The notes: generated by a model from the letters alone, not told the origin. A stretch of DNA of 64,000 nucleotides from Streptomyces sp. S465 (GCF_026898115.1 NZ_CP114036.1:6256001-6320000), one strand, 5' to 3'. Shown: positions 17,061-25,353, numbered from the stretch's first letter. A program made the numbers and translations.

Positions 17061-17453
17061 ATGTTCGATGATCGGCCCGCCTTCGGCGTCCGAGTCCACG
17101 TGGTCGGCGGCGTCACCGTCGCCGAGATCGCGGGAGAGCTGGACATCTTCGCCGCGGGGCGGATCGTGGCTCGGCTCGACTCCCTCGCTCAGGTACGGTG
17201 CCCGGATCTGGTCCTGGACCTGCGGCCGGTCACGTTCCTGGACTGCGCCGGATTGTCGTTACTGTGCCGATTGCGCAATCGTGCGCTGGAGCGGGACGGG
17301 CGGCTGCGGCTCGTCATCGACGAACCGCGGTTCCTGCGACTGCTGCGCATGGTCCGGCTGGACGACGCCTTCGAGGTGCTGGAGGATCTGACGCCGGCGA
17401 TCGCGGGGGCCGCGGGTCCGGCGACCGGAGGGGGCGGTGACGCCCTCGCCTAG
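17061..17453 (+). CDS. STAS-domain anti-anti-sigma-like protein (non-phosphorylatable motif)
   Basis: 130 residues, single STAS domain (RVHVVGGVTVAEIAGELDIF to FEVLEDL). STAS antagonists normally carry Asp-Ser-Ser/Thr-Gly, the Ser being the kinase target; here the loop is FLDCAGLSLL, Cys-Ala in place of both hydroxyl residues. It may therefore be constitutively unphosphorylated or read another signal. ATG 17061 follows AAGGAGGC. The next gene on the strand is a second STAS protein. Confidence 0.82.
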   Translation: MFDDRPAFGVRVHVVGGVTVAEIAGELDIFAAGRIVARLDSLAQVRCPDLVLDLRPVTFLDCAGLSLLCRLRNRALERDGRLRLVIDEPRFLRLLRMVRLDDAFEVLEDLTPAIAGAAGPATGGGGDALA

Positions 17454-17679
17454 GGCAAAGCTGACGAAGTGTCAATAACAAGAACCGAAATTCACTCGAA
17501 CGGGCGGTCTTGACTCGTCGAATTCCGCGTCCCTGCCTCTGTAACCGGTGGTCACCCCTTTACGCTCGCGGGACGTCGCCTAAGGACCCGGCGGATTCGC
17601 ACTCGATGCCCGACCCTGCCCGCTTCCGGGGACCCTGACAAGGTGAGGGGGTAGTGTGCCGTTCCGAGGGGATTTCGCG

Positions 17680-18105
17680 ATGACGCAGCCAGGCGCCTCC
17701 CGGTATGCGCCGGTGCCGCCGGTTCACGGCGCTCATGCCGCCGCCGCGGACGGCGTCGCGGATGACACCGCTCCTCGCGTTCATACGTACCGGACCGGCG
17801 GGTACACCGTGGTGGAGCTCCATGGCGAGATCGACATCGCCGGGCTGGGGACTGTGGGGCCGTCGCTGGACGCGGCCACGACCGGGGACGAGCCCGCGGT
17901 GATCGTGGACTTACGGCCGGCCGCCTTCTTCGACTGTTCGGGCCTGGGACTGCTGTGCCGGGCCCATCGGCGTGTGGGGGAGCGGCACGGACGGATGCGG
18001 CTGGTCTGCGACAACGCCTTGGTCCTCCGCACCCTGCGGGCGGGGCGGCTGCTGGATGTGCTCCGCCCGGTCGCCACGCTGGACGAGGCGCTGCGACAGG
18101 AGTAG
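17680..18105 (+). CDS. STAS-domain anti-anti-sigma-like protein
   Basis: 141 residues. A flexible 40-residue N-terminus precedes a STAS domain (YRTGGYTVVELHGEIDIAG). The switch loop is FFDCSGLGLL, with Cys at the usual phospho-Ser position and one Ser following. ATG 17680 is preferred because GAGGGGA precedes it; GTG 17656 would add eight residues. The gap upstream (17454-17679) holds its promoter region, with no recognised motif. Together with the preceding gene it forms a pair of divergent paralogues. Confidence 0.82.
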   Translation: MTQPGASRYAPVPPVHGAHAAAADGVADDTAPRVHTYRTGGYTVVELHGEIDIAGLGTVGPSLDAATTGDEPAVIVDLRPAAFFDCSGLGLLCRAHRRVGERHGRMRLVCDNALVLRTLRAGRLLDVLRPVATLDEALRQE

Positions 18106-18213
18106 GCACCAGGAGCGGGGGCGGGCCTGGCCTGTGCGGCGGGGTGTCGTCGGGTCTCCGGCCGCTCCCGGGCCCGGCGGTCGGTCGGTCCCAGGTCCGG
18201 CGGCCGGTCGGCC

Positions 18214-18435
18214 TCAGATCCGGCCGTCCCGGGGAGGGGGCATCCGATGGCCCCGGTGCTGCCGTCCACGGCCCCAGGGGCGATGGCGGGACCGGCCGCC
18301 GCCCGGGTGGACGTCGTGGCTCTCGGCGGACATGCGGTTGCCGTTCTGGACATTGGTCCGGTGGATCAGCAGGGCGCCCACGGCGATCAGCGCGAGGATC
18401 ACGACCACGGTGATCACGGTCTCCATGGTGCTCAC
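18214..18435 (-). CDS. Small single-pass membrane protein
   Basis: 73 residues from GTG 18435 (ATG 18426 alternative). A hydrophobic helix ETVITVVVILALIAVGALLI is followed by a polar His/Arg/Gly-rich cytoplasmic tail. GGGAG lies before the start. This resembles the short one-helix proteins common in Streptomyces; no function can be given, and it could be spurious. Confidence 0.5.
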   Translation of the reverse strand: MSTMETVITVVVILALIAVGALLIHRTNVQNGNRMSAESHDVHPGGGRSRHRPWGRGRQHRGHRMPPPRDGRI

Positions 18436-18586
18436 CCACTCCCTGGGGCCGGGCCCCAGCTGGAGGGAATCCGGCCGGCTTGTTCGGAATGCTCCTGGTG
18501 TTTACACGGTACCTCCGGGCAGAGGCGGCGTCGTTTCTCGCCGGCCGCTCCCCGTGGGGTGCTCATCGGCGTCCGCGCACGCCGAA

Positions 18587-18621
18587 CGCCCGCACCCGGC
18601 GTCGGGAACCAGGTGCGGGCG
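18587..18621 (-). terminator. Hairpin after snapalysin gene
   Basis: 10-bp perfect stem CGCCCGCACC with a 15-nt loop, 40 bp past the snapalysin stop. Confidence 0.6.
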
Positions 18622-18660
18622 GTCAGGCCCTGATCCAGGGGATCAGTGGGTTCGGCGGGC

Positions 18661-19326
18661 TCAGCGGGCCGCGGCCGTCTGCTTCTCGATCGAGGCCAGA
18701 CCGTTGGCCCAGAGCTGGTTGACGCGGTTGATCTCGTCCTGGTTCGGCTGCGAGTTGGTGCAGGAGGTGCCGGGGCCGCCACCGGACATCAGCTCGCTGC
18801 ACGGACCCGAGTAGTGGTCCGGGAGGCCCAGCACATGGCCGGTCTCGTGCGCGGTGACCCGGGTGGAGTCGTACTCCTGGTTCTGGGCGTAGTCCAGGAA
18901 GACGTAGCCGCTGCCGTGGCCGTCGGTGCTCGCGTACGAGCCCCTGGCGTCGTTGCCCTCGCGGTAGGTGAAGTCCGGGTTGCTGCCCTCCTGGAGCTTC
19001 ACGTTGCTCACCGCGGCGTTCCATATCTGGGTGGAGCGGGCTATCACCGACTGGAAGGTCGGGGCCTGGCTCGCGCTGTAGGTCACCGTGACGGCCGCTG
19101 ACGTGCTGGGCGACTTCGCCCGCTTGGCCAGCGCCGACTTCATCACGGCCTTGATGAAGGCGTCGGTGTCGGCCCGCTCCGCACCGCTCGGGGTGTAGGC
19201 GGCGGTCGCGGCGCCCCGCTGAGCCGTGGTGTGGTCGGGCGTGGCGGCGGACGCGGGTACGGCGGCCAGGCTCGCCGCCAGGCCGAGGCCGATGGTCGCG
19301 GACAGCGCCAGCTTGGGGAGTGACAT
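18661..19326 (-). CDS. snpA: Snapalysin, secreted M7 metalloprotease
   Basis: 221 residues. A Sec signal peptide (LALSATIGLGLAASLAAV, cleavage after ASAA) and a propeptide precede the mature domain. The zinc-binding motif is HETGHVLGLPDHYSG, with the third ligand Asp that distinguishes snapalysins. Two Cys in PCSEL and TSCTN can form the family disulfide. It is a small secreted neutral protease that cuts next to aromatic residues. The adjacent, divergent LysR gene is the usual activator arrangement (snpR/mprR). Confidence 0.93.
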   Translation of the reverse strand: MSLPKLALSATIGLGLAASLAAVPASAATPDHTTAQRGAATAAYTPSGAERADTDAFIKAVMKSALAKRAKSPSTSAAVTVTYSASQAPTFQSVIARSTQIWNAAVSNVKLQEGSNPDFTYREGNDARGSYASTDGHGSGYVFLDYAQNQEYDSTRVTAHETGHVLGLPDHYSGPCSELMSGGGPGTSCTNSQPNQDEINRVNQLWANGLASIEKQTAAAR

Positions 19327-19442
19327 GTGGGGGGCTCCTCATCGTCCTCGGGCCCCGGTCGCCGTGTGGGGTGGCGACCGAGGCCGTGGGATGAACTCTT
19401 GGCTGACGCAGAGTCTTGAGGAGATCCGGCCGTACGCGGAGA

Positions 19443-19457
19443 TATCAACTGGTGATA
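19443..19457. promoter_or_regulatory. Candidate LysR-type operator for snapalysin
   Basis: A 15-bp dyad TATCA-ACTGG-TGATA in the divergent snpA/lysR intergenic region, about 117 bp from the snpA start. This size fits LysR T-N11-A boxes; binding is inferred. Confidence 0.5.
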
Positions 19458-19510
19458 GGACCAGGGCATATCCCTCGCCGGCATCCGGGAGCCTGCCCGA
19501 CAGCCCCCGT

Positions 19511-19549
19511 TTGACCGCCAGTTGACCGGTGTTTGACCACCGATTGATC
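19511..19549. promoter_or_regulatory. Four TTGACC direct repeats at exact 11-bp spacing
   Basis: TTGACC begins at 19511, 19522 and 19533, and TTGATC at 19544. Hexamers repeating at exactly 11 bp are the pattern bound by OmpR-fold regulators (PhoP PHO boxes, SARPs). They lie 70-110 bp before the LysR start. Confidence 0.65.
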
Positions 19550-19619
19550 ATTTACGGTATGGGTTTGGTGCGGTTTCAGGCTCTGGTGTGACCGATAAAG
19601 GCGCAGTTATGCTCTCGCC

Positions 19620-20768
19620 GTGGAGCTCGAGGTGAGGCACCTCCGTGCACTGTGCGCCATCGCCGACACCGGCAGCCTACGGAAGGCGGCGCGTCAACTG
19701 GGCATGACCCAACCCTCCTTGACGACCCAGCTCCGGCGTATCGAGAACACCATCGGCGGCCGGCTGTTCTCGCGCGAGGTCACCGGCAGTCGGCCGACCC
19801 CGCTCGGACGGTCCGTGCTGTGCCGCGCCCGGCCGATCGTGGCCGAGATGAACGCCCTGGTCAGCGAGGTACGGCAGGAGGCGGGACGGACCGCCGACGC
19901 CCGGTTGCGCATCGGCAGCACGGGCAGCCGGGCCGTGGTCGGCTGGCTGCGCAGGCTCCGCGCCCGTTATCCGGAGGCGGACACCACCATCCACATCGAC
20001 GTCTCCGCCAACGCGCTGCTCCAGATGGTGGCCGCCAACCAGCTGGACGTCGCCTTCGTCCACGAGGTCGAGGGCGCGCCGCTGCGGGTGCCCGAGGGCG
20101 TGGAACGCCGGGTGCTGGTGGCGCGGGAGCCGCAGTTCGTCGCGCTGGCCGAAACCCATCCGGCCGCCGCGCGGCCCGTGGTGCCCCTCGCCGAGCTGGC
20201 CGCCGACCAGTGGATGGTCGATCCCAGCGTGGACGGCGAGGGCCCCGGGCTGCGCCGGGTGCTGGCCGCGGCGGGGCTCAACCCGAGGGTGGTGTACGGG
20301 GACTATCTGACCGCCGCCGATCTGGTCGCCTCGGGCGAGGTGGTCACCCCGTGCCAGCCCACCGCCCGGTCCCGTCAGGGCGTGGCCGTGCGTCCGCTGC
20401 ACGGCGATCCGCTGACGGTCCGGCTGTTCCTGGCCTCACGGGTGGCCCCGGCGGCCCGTACAGCGCCCGCCGCCGGACCCGCCGAGCCCGTTCGCCCTGC
20501 CGACCCCGCCGCCGAATCCGCCAGCGGACCCGCCGGACCTGCCACCGGACCCGCCACGTCCGCCCCGGGCGCGGCGCCCGGTGATCCTCTCGACGTCGAC
20601 GCCCTCTTCGGCGACCTGGAGGACGCGTACTTCGAGATCGCCTGGGCCAGCCCCACGTACCGCCAGTGGCTGGTCCGCAACGAGAGCCCGCTGCTGCGCT
20701 TCCACGACGCCCGGACGCACGAGGCGTTCGACGCCATGGGGCTCGCCGGGCCCGCCGAGGTCTCGTAG
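19620..20768 (+). CDS. LysR-family regulator divergent from snapalysin
   Basis: 382 residues from a GTG start. HTH at residues 1-60 (SLRKAARQLGMTQPSLTTQL). The substrate-binding domain spans about 88-270. A Pro/Ala-rich linker of roughly 50 residues (about 280-325) then separates it from a terminal segment (FGDLEDAYFEIAWASPTYRQ) absent from typical 300-residue LysRs. By position it should activate snapalysin transcription from the shared 293-bp intergenic region. Confidence 0.88.
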   Translation: MELEVRHLRALCAIADTGSLRKAARQLGMTQPSLTTQLRRIENTIGGRLFSREVTGSRPTPLGRSVLCRARPIVAEMNALVSEVRQEAGRTADARLRIGSTGSRAVVGWLRRLRARYPEADTTIHIDVSANALLQMVAANQLDVAFVHEVEGAPLRVPEGVERRVLVAREPQFVALAETHPAAARPVVPLAELAADQWMVDPSVDGEGPGLRRVLAAAGLNPRVVYGDYLTAADLVASGEVVTPCQPTARSRQGVAVRPLHGDPLTVRLFLASRVAPAARTAPAAGPAEPVRPADPAAESASGPAGPATGPATSAPGAAPGDPLDVDALFGDLEDAYFEIAWASPTYRQWLVRNESPLLRFHDARTHEAFDAMGLAGPAEVS

Positions 20769-20829
20769 CGCGCGAGTGCGGCCGGACGCACCGCGAGTAC
20801 GGCCGGACACTCCGGCCCTGGTGACGCCC

Positions 20830-23289
20830 TCAGGTCAGGCCCGGGAACTCGGTGGGCAGCCCGACCGGGAGTGTCTGCTCCGACCAGATCGTCTTGCCCT
20901 CGGTGGTCTGCCGGCTGCCCCAGCGCTGGCTGAGCCGTGCGACCAGCAGCAGACCGCGGCCGCCCTCGTCGAAGGTGCGGGCGCGGCGCATGTGCGGGGC
21001 GGTGTTGGAGGCGTCGGAGACCTCGCAGATCAGCGCGTGGTCATGGATGAGCCGCAGCTGGATGGGCGGGACGGCGTGCCGGATGGCGTTGGTGACCAGC
21101 TCGCTGACGACCAGCTCGGTGGTGAAGACGGCCTCGTCGAGCCCCCATTCGGTCAGCCGCGCCGTGACATCCCGGCGGGACCGGGCCACGTACGCCGGGT
21201 CGGCGGGCACGTCCCAGGTGGCCACGTGCGCCGCGTCCAGGGTGCGGACGCGGGCGAGCAGCAGCGCGACGTCGTCCAGTACGCCCTGGCTGGGGAGGAG
21301 TGCCCGCAGAACGGAGTCGCAGGTGCCGTCCAGGGTGCCGACGGGGTGGGCCAGCGCGTCGGCCAGCAGCAGACGCCCCTCGTCCACATCGCGCTCCCAG
21401 CCGCCCATCAGTCCGTTGGTGTAGAGGGCGAGCACGGCGTTCTCGGGGAGTTCGGTCTCCATCGTCTCGAACGGCAGCCCGCCGACGCCCAGTGGCGGTC
21501 CGACCGGCACCGGCAGGAACTGCACGCTGCCGTCGGGCCTGGTCAGCGCTGGGGCGGGGTGCCCGGCCGCGGCCAGCGAGCAGCGGTGCGAGACCGGGTC
21601 GTAGACGGCGTACAGACAGGTGGCCCCCACGTCCCCGGTGGTCTCCCCGGCCCCGGTCTCCGCGGCCAGATGGATCACCAGGTCGTCCAGGTGGGTGAGC
21701 AGTTCGTCCGGTGGCAGATCGACATCGGCGAGGGTGCGGACCGCCGTCCGCAGCCGGCCCATGGTGGCCGCCGCCTCGATGCCATGCCCGACCACATCGC
21801 CCACGACCAGCGCGACCCGTTCCCCGGACAGCGGGATGACGTCGAACCAGTCCCCGCCCGCCCCCGCGCACGGCCCCGCGGGCAGATAGCGGGAGGCGAC
21901 CTCGACCGCCGCCGGCTGGGGCAGGGACCGCGGCAGCAGGCTGCGCTGGAGGGCCAGGGCGGTGTCGCGTTCCCGGGTGAAGCGGCGGGCGTTGTCCACG
22001 CAGACGGCGGCCCGGGTGGTGATCTCCTCGGCCAGCAGCGCATCGTCATGGGTGAACGGCTCGGGGGTGCGGTGGCGGGCGAACACGGCCACCCCGAGCG
22101 TCGTGCCCCGCGCCCGGATCGGCACCGACATGATCGAGTGGATGCCGTACCGATGGAGCGTACGCGCGCGGTCGGGCTTCAGCGCGCCCCATGCGGCGAT
22201 CGTGGGGTCGGTGACCGCGTGGATGACGGGCCGCTCCGCCAGCAGGCATTCGACCATCGGCGAGACCTCGGGGTAGCTGTCCACCTTCCCCACCTCCACC
22301 ACGGATTCGGGGCTGCCCTCGTAGATGGACCGCCGGGCGGCGCGGCGCAGCCTGACCGGGCCGGTGAGCGGCCCGGACGGCAGCTCCTCTTCCTGGTCCA
22401 GCCGCTCCAGCAGATCGACGCTGGCGTAGTCGGCCAGCCGGGGTACGCAGACGTCGGCGAGCTCCTGGGCGGTCTGGTCGATGTCGAGGGTGCTGCCGAT
22501 CCGTTCGCTGGCCGCGCTCAGCAACAGCAGCCGCTGGCGGGCCAGATACTGCTCGGTGATGTCGTGCGAGGCCAGGCAGACCCCCTCCACCTGGCCGTCG
22601 TTCCCCCTCAGCGCGACGTACCGGATCGACCAGGCGTGCTCCTTGGCCTCGCCGCCGGCGCGCAGGTACGTCTCCACATCGCGCCGCTCGCCGGTGGCCA
22701 GCACCTGGTGCAGAACCGTTTCGAGCTCCTCGCTCTGGAGCTTGCCGCCGATCTCCGTGAGCCGCAGGCCGCGCATCTCCGCTTCGGAGAGGCCGAGGAC
22801 GCGGGTCATCTCGATGTTCGCCTTGCGCAGCCGCAGCCCGGCGTCGTAGATCGCTATGGGGCAGGGCGACTGTGCGTAGGCCCAGAGCACCAGCGTCTCG
22901 TCGTCGGGCCCGGTGGGCGGATTCTCCGCCCGAGGCGCCGCGGTCACCAGCAGCCAGTCGCCCTGCGGCGGTCCGCGGTGCGCCAGTATCCGCACCGGCA
23001 CCTCATGGCCGTCCCGATGGCGCAGCGTCACCGTCCCGTGCCACCGGGGCTGGGTCCGGGCCCGGCGGACCTCGGCGGTCGCGGTGTCGCCCGGATGGGC
23101 CAGCAGCTCGGCGGCGGGCCGGCCCACGACCTGTGCGGGCGCATGTCCGAGCAGCCGATGGGCACCCTCGTTCCAGCTGGTCAGTGTCCCGTCATCGCTG
23201 ACGGTGGCCCTCGCCGTCCCCGTCTCGTCGAAGCCCGCATCGGCGAAGCCGCCCCACTCCTGCGCGGAGCCGTTGTCGTGGCGCTCCAT
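20830..23289 (-). CDS. PAS-GAF-SpoIIE phosphatase with C-terminal RsbW-like ATPase
   Basis: About 819 residues. Two PAS domains (about 25-130 and 145-250) are followed by a GAF domain (about 265-420), a PP2C/SpoIIE phosphatase (about 450-660, metal Asp in AGGDWFDVIPL and VVGDVVGHGIEAA) and a HATPase_c domain (about 690-810, VVSELVTNAIRHA). The architecture combines an anti-anti-sigma phosphatase with an anti-sigma kinase in one soluble chain, a Streptomyces speciality. ATG 23289 is chosen because GGAGGG ends nine bases before it; ATG 23298 abuts the ribosome site. Its substrates could include STAS proteins such as those near 17 kb. Confidence 0.88.
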   Translation of the reverse strand: MERHDNGSAQEWGGFADAGFDETGTARATVSDDGTLTSWNEGAHRLLGHAPAQVVGRPAAELLAHPGDTATAEVRRARTQPRWHGTVTLRHRDGHEVPVRILAHRGPPQGDWLLVTAAPRAENPPTGPDDETLVLWAYAQSPCPIAIYDAGLRLRKANIEMTRVLGLSEAEMRGLRLTEIGGKLQSEELETVLHQVLATGERRDVETYLRAGGEAKEHAWSIRYVALRGNDGQVEGVCLASHDITEQYLARQRLLLLSAASERIGSTLDIDQTAQELADVCVPRLADYASVDLLERLDQEEELPSGPLTGPVRLRRAARRSIYEGSPESVVEVGKVDSYPEVSPMVECLLAERPVIHAVTDPTIAAWGALKPDRARTLHRYGIHSIMSVPIRARGTTLGVAVFARHRTPEPFTHDDALLAEEITTRAAVCVDNARRFTRERDTALALQRSLLPRSLPQPAAVEVASRYLPAGPCAGAGGDWFDVIPLSGERVALVVGDVVGHGIEAAATMGRLRTAVRTLADVDLPPDELLTHLDDLVIHLAAETGAGETTGDVGATCLYAVYDPVSHRCSLAAAGHPAPALTRPDGSVQFLPVPVGPPLGVGGLPFETMETELPENAVLALYTNGLMGGWERDVDEGRLLLADALAHPVGTLDGTCDSVLRALLPSQGVLDDVALLLARVRTLDAAHVATWDVPADPAYVARSRRDVTARLTEWGLDEAVFTTELVVSELVTNAIRHAVPPIQLRLIHDHALICEVSDASNTAPHMRRARTFDEGGRGLLLVARLSQRWGSRQTTEGKTIWSEQTLPVGLPTEFPGLT

Positions 23290-23502
23290 GCTCGCCATCC
23301 CTCCGGGGACGGCACCGGGTCCGTCCCCCAGGATCCCCTTCCAGCCTCGTCCACTCCGGGCCGGGCATCAACCACAGAGCGGACCGGAGCGGAGGACGCC
23401 GCCGGGTCGGACCCGGCCGGCCGCCCTGACCGGCGGGCCCCGCCACGTAACCTCGGTACGATACGGAGGGCCCCGCCATTTCGCAACCCCGGAGGTGACG
23501 CC

Positions 23503-24078
23503 ATGCCCGCCCAACGTGCGGACGCCCGGCGCAACTACGCGCGCATCCTCGCCGTGGCCGAGGAGGAGGTCGCCGCGCACGGCGCCGACGCCTCCCTGGA
23601 GCAGATCGCCCGCACCGCCGGGGTCGGCTCGGCCACCGTGCGCCGCCACTTCCCCACCCGGCGCGCGCTGCTGGAAGCGGTCTTCCACGAGCGCATCGAC
23701 GCCCTGGCCGTCCGCGCCCGCGAACTGGCGCAGGCGGAGGACGTACGGGCCGCACTGCTGGAATGGCTGGACGCGCTCACCGCCTACTCCGCCTCCGCGC
23801 GGGGCCTGGCCACCGCGATGCTGTGGGACCAGGAGGCCGATCCGGCACATGAGAACGCCTGCGTGGCGACCCTCTCCGAGGCGGGTGAGCCGCTGCTGCG
23901 CCGGGCCGAGGAGGCCGGCGCGGTGACCCCCGGGGTGACCGCGGCCGACCTGCTCACGCTGATCGCCGGCATCGTGCTGGCCACCGAGCGCCACCCGGAC
24001 CCCGCCACCGAGGCGGACCGGCTGCTGCGCCTGGCCGTGGCGGGGATCAGCCCAGGGGGTGAGGGGACCACGGGCTGA
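23503..24078 (+). CDS. TetR-family transcriptional regulator
   Basis: 191 residues. N-terminal HTH LEQIARTAGVGSATVRRHFP near residues 35-55, then an all-helical ligand domain. GGAGGTGACGCC precedes ATG 23503. The family resembles the SbtR/YxaF-type C-terminal domain regulators. No obvious target lies beside it; the next gene on the strand is 700 bp away across a scarred region, so the original partner may have been lost. Confidence 0.85.
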   Translation: MPAQRADARRNYARILAVAEEEVAAHGADASLEQIARTAGVGSATVRRHFPTRRALLEAVFHERIDALAVRARELAQAEDVRAALLEWLDALTAYSASARGLATAMLWDQEADPAHENACVATLSEAGEPLLRRAEEAGAVTPGVTAADLLTLIAGIVLATERHPDPATEADRLLRLAVAGISPGGEGTTG

Positions 24079-24104
24079 GGTGGCCCATCGGGCGATGCGC
24101 CCGG

Positions 24105-24240
24105 TCACCAGCCGCGGGCCGCGCGGTGGAGACGATCCCGGACGCGTACGACATCCGGGTTGGCGTCGGCGCCTGGGCGCTGGACCAGGAAGAGGGTGTT
24201 CAGCGGCGGCTCATCCGGGTCGCGGAGCGGGACGAGGCGG
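24105..24240 (-). pseudogene. C-terminal fragment of a LysR-type regulator
   Basis: The reverse strand ends a frame with LRDPDEPPLNTLFLVQRPG and a DVVRVRDRLHRAARGW terminus, which reads like the last 45 residues of a LysR substrate-binding domain. Upstream the match stops at the transposase remnant, and no HTH is present. Called a truncated gene; the family match is by eye. Confidence 0.45.
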
Positions 24241-24248
24241 CCGGTGGG

Positions 24249-24345
24249 TGTGCACCCTCCAGGGCCTGCCCGTCGCCTTGGCCCTGACCGGGGCGAGAGC
24301 CGACGAACGCGAGACCCTGCGGGAACCGCTCGCCACCGAACCACA
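24249..24345 (+). pseudogene. Transposase remnant
   Basis: About 32 codons (CTLQGLPVALALTGARADER) resemble the core strand and helix of IS4/IS5-like or IS982-like transposases. Neither the N-terminus nor the catalytic remainder is present, and no terminal inverted repeats were found. It abuts the LysR fragment, suggesting an old insertion followed by deletion. Confidence 0.5.
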
Positions 24346-24789
24346 CTGTGGATCCGCAGGGCGAACCGCAGATGCGTATCGTCCTTCAGCGGGTGCAGGT
24401 CCCGTGCGAAGGGCCGCTCGTCGTCGGCGGGGCCGGTGCCGCCCATGTGCGGCCAGCTGCGTATCTCACTACAGCACGAGATACAGCCCGCACCCGGACC
24501 CATCAGGCACATCGACAAAGATCACCCTGACGAGCCGAAGTCAGTAGTTCTGTCATGTCTACGGACGTAAGTGACGTGCCTGATCACCGGTTTGGTGCGG
24601 GTGTGACGTGTGGGGGACGCGTGGCGCAGTTGAAAGTGAGTGACTGGTTATCGGCGAGTCGGATCCGCAGGTTCTCCGTGTCTGTGGATCTGTCTCTCCG
24701 GTACGGGTGGGGAGCCCTGCCCGTACCGGAGTCCGCGCCGGTCCCGGTCGCCTCATGCAAAGAAATTACTGACAAAGGAAGCGTGCTTC
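24346..24789. other. Scarred non-coding region upstream of peptide gene
   Basis: No convincing gene. The reverse strand near 24340-24440 has protein-like sequence (DLHPLKDDTHLRFALRI) without a start or family match. The last 200 bp should contain the peptide gene promoter; AAAGGAAG lies eight bases before its ATG. Confidence 0.45.
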
Positions 24790-24999
24790 ATGAGCAACCG
24801 AGCCCAGATCGAGACCCGCGAGATATCCGACGCCGACCTGGACGGCGTGGCCGGCGGCGTGGCCGGTCTGGCCCTGCAGGGCGGCCCGAGCTACCTGGAA
24901 GGCATCGGCAGCGCCGAGCTGGCCGGCCACAGCCTCACCGTGGACGGTGCGGCGGACCTGCGCAGCGGCCAGGCAGGCCTCAACGTCACCGCCGTCTGA
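24790..24999 (+). CDS. Double-glycine-leader peptide, Cys-free RiPP-like precursor
   Basis: 69 residues. The leader MSNRAQIETREISDADLDGV ends at Ala-Gly-Gly (residues 21-23), the double-glycine cleavage pattern with the EISDADLD box of class II lanthipeptide-like leaders. The 46-residue core (VAGLALQGGPSYLEGIGSAE onward) has no Cys, is Gly/Ala/Leu-rich, and contains four Ser and two Thr. Such peptides are often auto-annotated as type A2 lantipeptides, but without Cys lanthionine cannot form. No modifying enzyme or peptidase-transporter lies nearby. A good ribosome site, a stop followed by two hairpins, and clean codon bias argue that it is expressed. Confidence 0.75.
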   Translation: MSNRAQIETREISDADLDGVAGGVAGLALQGGPSYLEGIGSAELAGHSLTVDGAADLRSGQAGLNVTAV

Positions 25000-25016
25000 T
25001 CAGCCGTAACGGCTGA
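25000..25016 (+). other. Small hairpin at the peptide gene stop
   Basis: TCAGCCG-TAA-CGGCTGA, a 7-bp stem directly after the stop codon. It may protect or terminate the transcript together with the larger hairpin 17 bp on. Confidence 0.55.
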
Positions 25017-25032
25017 GCATCTTTGATGCCTG

Positions 25033-25064
25033 AACCCCCTCGGCGCACTGTCGCCGAGGGGGTT
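25033..25064 (+). terminator. Strong terminator of the peptide gene
   Basis: 13-bp perfect stem AACCCCCTCGGCG with loop CACTGT. Confidence 0.88.
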
Positions 25065-25067
25065 TCG

Positions 25068-25208
25068 TCATACGCAGGCGCCTCGCGGCCGTATGCGCGG
25101 GGCGAGGTTGACCCGGCCCTGCGTGTACACCTCCGCGTTCTCCTCCAGTCGGTAGGAGCGGTGGGTCACGGCGAGCGCGGATTCGTACTCGTGCCGCAGG
25201 TCCCGCAG
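25068..25208 (-). pseudogene. Possible C-terminal gene remnant
   Basis: The reverse strand reads LRHEYESALAVTHRSYRLEE and on to NLAPRIRPRG before a TGA at 25068. The composition looks like a real protein end, but I recognise no family and see no start or ribosome site upstream. Could be chance. Confidence 0.3.
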
Positions 25209-25299
25209 CGTGACGTGCAGGGCCCCTGTGCGGACTGCTGCACTCGCTGCTCCGAACGAAACCGAAGCAGCCTGACACGAACCGGACCCGCCGAGCAGA

Positions 25300-25353
25300 C
25301 CGCACCCGGTCCGTCATGGGCGCCGTGTTGGGCGGCCTGCGGACCGGGTGCGG
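25300..25353 (-). terminator. Inverted repeat downstream of sodN
   Basis: 14-bp perfect arms CCGCACCCGGTCCG (25300-25313) and its complement (25340-25353) with a 26-nt loop, 54 bp past the sodN stop. Confidence 0.6.

Noticed and set aside
20581..23502. Forward open frame antisense to the SpoIIE gene
   Set aside because: Only the part from 23503 (TetR) has family motifs. The rest is a shadow of the phosphatase gene.
24059..24547. Forward frame with transposase-like words
   Set aside because: Only about 32 codons match transposases, so it is a remnant and not an intact gene.
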